Made by a program: the position numbers and the translations under genes. Under the pieces are notes generated by a model, which saw only the letters and a program-made list of their open reading frames with translations, was not told where the DNA came from and made no database searches. From an uncultured Lachnospiraceae bacterium (lineage in GTDB: Bacteria > Bacillota > Clostridia > Lachnospirales > Lachnospiraceae): a stretch of 43,621 bases of DNA. The stretch's first letter is position 1. Each line of letters starts with the position of its first letter. The stretch spans positions 1 through 43,621 of the forward strand of contig CAJUJM010000102.1 in the NCBI GenBank assembly GCA_910586755.1, read 5' to 3'. This document shows positions 41,233-43,621 of this stretch, piece by piece.

Positions 41233-42948
41233 TTACTCCACATCCTGCAATGCGTCAAATCCCTCTTCACCGGTACGAACCTTTACCACGTTCTCAACAT
41301 CATAAACAAAAATCTTGCCGTCGCCGATATGTCCGGTGTAAAGAACCTTCTTGGCAGTTTCAATCACACTGCGTACCGGAACTTTACTTACCACAACATC
41401 CACCTGTACTTTCGGAAGCAGATTCGCCTCTACCTGAACGCCGCGATAGTATTCCGGCTTCCCCTTCTGAACGCCGCATCCCAAAACATGGGATACTGTC
41501 ATACCTGTAATGCCAAGCTTCATCATTGCAGTCTTTAGGGCCTCAAATCGGGATTCCTTGCAAATAATTTCGATCTTGGTAAATTTCGGCGTTCCGTCTT
41601 CAAATGCAGGAATCTTCTTAACCGGGATTGCCTCTGCCACAGGAGTTTCACCTTCAACCAGAACCGGAATATTCTCTTCATCTGCCGTAGCTGTGTCAGG
41701 GAGCATTGCAAAGCCTGCATATGCGGTCAGTAAACCATGCTCGGAAATATCAAGTCCTGCAATTTCATCCTCTGCATCTGCCCTGAGTCCAATGGTGTGC
41801 TTAATCGCCATAAACACTATGGTAATTATGACGGCCACATATACCGCTACAGAAAGGACGCCAATTGCCTGAACACCAAGGAAATGAACCCCGCCTCCGT
41901 AGAATAAACCTGCTTCTGTAGTCACGCCGGTTGCAAATAAGCCTGTGAGGATGGTTCCAACAGCGCCGCATACGCAATGGACGGATACTGCGCCTACCGG
42001 ATCATCAATTTTAGCAACCTTATCGAAAAATTCCACAGACAGGACTACCAAAATACCGCAAACAATACCGATAATTGCCGCTCCTGCCGGGTCAACTGCG
42101 TCACATCCCGCCGTAATACCCACAAGTCCTGCTAAAGCGGCATTGTATGTCATGGAAACATCCGGCTTCTTATAACGGATCCAGGTGAAAATTAATGTTA
42201 CACAGCAGGCCACTGCCGCCGCCATATTGGTATTAAAGAATACTCTTCCGGCAGTTTCCATCAGTGCGTCGCTGTCCATACCTACCGTAGACGCGCCGTT
42301 GAAGCCGAACCAGCAGAACCAAAGGATAAACACGCCAAGGGCTGCCAAAGTCAGGTTATGTCCAAGAATGGCTTTTGGCTTTCCATCCTTGCCGTATTTG
42401 CCAATACGGGGGCCTAAAATCTTTGCGCCAATCAAAGCGCAGACACCACCAACCATATGTACTGCTGTGGAACCTGCAAAATCATGGAAGCCCATTTGAG
42501 AGAGCCAGCCTCCGCCCCATATCCAATGGCCTGAGATTGGATAAATCAAAAGGGAAATCGCCGCCGAATAGATACAGTAGGAACTAAATTTTGTTCTCTC
42601 CGCCATGGCTCCTGATACAATCGTTGCGGAAGTTGCACAGAATACTGTCTGGAAAATCGCAAATGCCCAAAGCGGAACGCCTGCAGGCAAAATATGACTG
42701 TAATCACCCATAATCAGCGGATCAAATTTGCCAATAACCGCATTGCCGCCGCCAAACATCACGCCAAAGCCTACCAGCCAAAAAGCAGGGGTTCCGATGC
42801 AAAAATCCATCAGGTTCTTCATCAGAATATTGCCGGTGTTCTTTGCCCTGGTAAACCCGGCTTCACACATGGAAAAACCAGCCTGCATAAAAAATACTAA
42901 GGCGGCGCCAATAAGTACCCACATTGTGTTAACTGCACTGTAAATCAT
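41233..42948 (-). CDS. amt: Ammonium transporter fused to a P-II regulatory domain
   Basis: From ATG 42948 behind AAGGATTG the product is 571 residues. Residues about 1-405 are an Amt channel (FFMQAGFSMCEAGFTRAKNT; DFAGSTAVHMVGGVCALIGA; GAVSVHCVCGAVGTILTGL). After a linker, 457-571 is a complete GlnB/GlnK domain: GITGMTVSHVLGCGVQKG, YYRGVQVEANLLPK (T-loop) and TGHIGDGKIFVYDVENVVKV (B-loop). The uridylylated tyrosine of E. coli GlnB (Y51) is a valine here (about residue 506), so control is likely by ATP/ADP/2-oxoglutarate binding rather than uridylylation. The fused P-II domain probably gates the channel from within the same protein. Confidence 0.95.
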   Translation of the reverse strand: MIYSAVNTMWVLIGAALVFFMQAGFSMCEAGFTRAKNTGNILMKNLMDFCIGTPAFWLVGFGVMFGGGNAVIGKFDPLIMGDYSHILPAGVPLWAFAIFQTVFCATSATIVSGAMAERTKFSSYCIYSAAISLLIYPISGHWIWGGGWLSQMGFHDFAGSTAVHMVGGVCALIGAKILGPRIGKYGKDGKPKAILGHNLTLAALGVFILWFCWFGFNGASTVGMDSDALMETAGRVFFNTNMAAAVACCVTLIFTWIRYKKPDVSMTYNAALAGLVGITAGCDAVDPAGAAIIGIVCGILVVLSVEFFDKVAKIDDPVGAVSVHCVCGAVGTILTGLFATGVTTEAGLFYGGGVHFLGVQAIGVLSVAVYVAVIITIVFMAIKHTIGLRADAEDEIAGLDISEHGLLTAYAGFAMLPDTATADEENIPVLVEGETPVAEAIPVKKIPAFEDGTPKFTKIEIICKESRFEALKTAMMKLGITGMTVSHVLGCGVQKGKPEYYRGVQVEANLLPKVQVDVVVSKVPVRSVIETAKKVLYTGHIGDGKIFVYDVENVVKVRTGEEGFDALQDVE

Positions 42949-42991
42949 AAACAATCCTTCTTTCTGTGTCCTGACCACTGAAATTTTTCAT
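42929..42991 (-). CDS. Possible 20-residue leader peptide overlapping the amt start
   Basis: ATG 42991 has a strong site (GGGGGGAG, seven bases) and encodes MKNFSGQDTERRIVYDLQCS before TAA at 42929. The amt ribosome-binding site and ATG lie inside this frame. It may couple or regulate amt translation. It could also be chance. Confidence 0.35.
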   Translation of the reverse strand: MKNFSGQDTERRIVYDLQCS

Positions 42992-43062
42992 AATGCTACT
43001 CCCCCCAATCCGGTCAATCCCGTCACTGGCGCGTTTGGCCGGATACATCGTAATAGAAAAGA

Positions 43063-43104
43063 CAAGGGCGTCTTTAATGCTGTTTAACATTAAAGACGCC
43101 CTTG
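43063..43104 (-). promoter_or_regulatory. Terminator-like hairpin at the 5' end of the amt leader
   Basis: A perfect 17-base inverted repeat (43063-43079 with 43088-43104; core GGGCGTCTTTAATG) has an 8-base loop, extended by weaker flanking pairs. On the minus strand it is followed by TCTTTTCTATT. It lies within the first 50 bases of the transcript predicted from the promoter at 43119-43147. It may be an attenuator, an RNA-stabilising cap or a terminator for the upstream gene. Confidence 0.7.
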
Positions 43105-43118
43105 CCTTTCTGTGTTGG

Positions 43119-43147
43119 ATAATACACCCGAAGAACTCATTTGTCAA
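43119..43147 (-). promoter_or_regulatory. Strong sigma-A promoter of amt
   Basis: Minus strand TTGACA (43142-43147), 17 bases, TATTAT (43119-43124). Upstream are A-rich runs with the repeated GTAAAGATTAAAAA, like an UP element. The leader would be about 165 bases. Confidence 0.8.
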
Positions 43148-43201
43148 TCTTTTTTTTAATCTTTACTTTTTTAATCTTTACTTTCTTTTATACTCCTGCT
43201 C

Positions 43202-43621
43202 TTAGATAATGTGATATTCTCTGTATAATATCAGGCGATAATCTTTATCATCTTTCATTCTCTCTATTTCACTAAACCGTTTGTCTGCCACCAATTTTTG
43301 TATTAAAGCAAGCATCAATTCCTCACCATATTCCCTGCCCTTTTCCACATTCTCCTGGTCTCGCATCAACAATGTCATATACTCATGCCTCCATTCCCTG
43401 TTTTTCTTGGCCTCCTGCACAGCTTCTTCCAGTTTCTCAACATAGGAATCCTCCGGCTTCTGCCCTGCTACATAGTCTAGAAATGCCTTTAGCTCCTTGC
43501 TGACATCATCCATTGTACCATCTGCGTTCAGAAATATCTTTACGGCTTCGTCACCCATAGAAATACGGTTGTCTTCTTTACAGATATTTTCAAAGGTATA
43601 GATATGCCGCCCTTTCCCGTA
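43202..43621 (-). CDS. Rpn / PD-(D/E)XK nuclease family transposase protein, C-terminal part (runs off the window)
   Basis: The minus-strand frame is open from the window edge to TAA 43202, 139 codons. It shows the Rpn-family mid and C-terminal features: GRHIYTFENICKEDNRISMG, KIFLNADGTMDDVSKELKAF, DYVAGQKPEDSYVEKLEEAV and a helical tail (EYGEELMLALIQKLVADKRF). The catalytic half lies outside the window. Rpn proteins are recombination-promoting nucleases found in many dispersed copies. The internal ATG at 43558 is not the true start. Confidence 0.82.
   Translation of the reverse strand, partial: YGKGRHIYTFENICKEDNRISMGDEAVKIFLNADGTMDDVSKELKAFLDYVAGQKPEDSYVEKLEEAVQEAKKNREWRHEYMTLLMRDQENVEKGREYGEELMLALIQKLVADKRFSEIERMKDDKDYRLILYREYHII

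Noticed and set aside
43063..43104. A known riboswitch class in the amt leader
   Set aside because: I could not match the hairpin to glutamine, ANTAR or other known leader motifs; it is reported only as a terminator-like hairpin.

Overview
The window looks like part of the chromosome of a spore-forming, anaerobic gut Firmicute of the Lachnospiraceae (Clostridia) type. The reasons are a complete spoIIIA operon plus spoIVB, strong AGGAGG ribosome-binding sites, moderate GC, and Lachnospiraceae-style accessory genes: a ferredoxin-containing aldo/keto reductase, a flavodoxin-ferredoxin, Rpn/PD-(D/E)XK proteins, and a short-chain dehydrogenase very like bile-acid 12-alpha-hydroxysteroid dehydrogenases. 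The species cannot be fixed from sequence alone. Almost everything from 1 to 20.9 kb reads on the minus strand. I saw no tRNA, rRNA or CRISPR array and no complete insertion sequence.

Layout. 1-2.9 kb: accessory edge with a truncated DUF1016 nuclease joined to a broken LysR gene, an iron-sulfur aldo/keto reductase and a structured intergenic block. 2.9-12.8 kb: core block nusB-xseA-xseB-ispA-dxs-tlyA-nadK-argR-recN-spoIVB (DNA repair, isoprenoids, NADP supply, arginine control, sporulation protease). spo0A, usual after spoIVB, is absent here. 12.9-15.1 kb: an unusual 2-hydroxyacid-dehydrogenase-like protein and an aspartate dehydrogenase lie between nusB and yqhY. 15.1-20.9 kb: spoIIIAA-AH, the mother-cell half of the feeding-tube channel, with a MITE-like element at its 3' end. 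21.0-22.5 kb: the divergent 12-alpha-HSDH-like gene and an Rpn remnant. 22.5-28.1 kb: mixed accessory genes (two GNATs, a BrnT-type toxin-antitoxin pair, S66 LD-carboxypeptidase, a broken RsmH paralogue behind a YcxB protein, a membrane-anchored lipase). 28.2-31.7 kb: murR-murQ-murP, uptake and cleavage of N-acetylmuramic acid, with readable promoters, a palindromic operator candidate and terminators. 31.8-38.2 kb: two DUF4143 ATPases flank a LytTR/GHKL two-component operon whose kinase is split by one in-frame TAG; an EFR1 ferredoxin follows. 38.2-43.6 kb: TraX-like and DUF4253 proteins, dapL (lysine/peptidoglycan), an ammonium transporter fused to a P-II domain with an unusual leader, and another Rpn gene running off the edge.

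How the parts fit. Several genes concern the cell wall: MurP imports and phosphorylates MurNAc, MurQ cleaves it, the S66 peptidase trims muropeptides, and DapL makes diaminopimelate. The core block couples housekeeping genes to sporulation genes. The best leads are the probable bile-acid 12-alpha-HSDH, the Amt-PII fusion with its 5' hairpin and possible leader peptide, the amber-interrupted kinase, the out-of-frame deletion in the RsmH paralogue, the 2-hydroxyacid dehydrogenase homologue lacking its usual catalytic residues, and the GTAACAGTTC-bounded intergenic repeat. I did not find a convincing wholly new multi-gene system.
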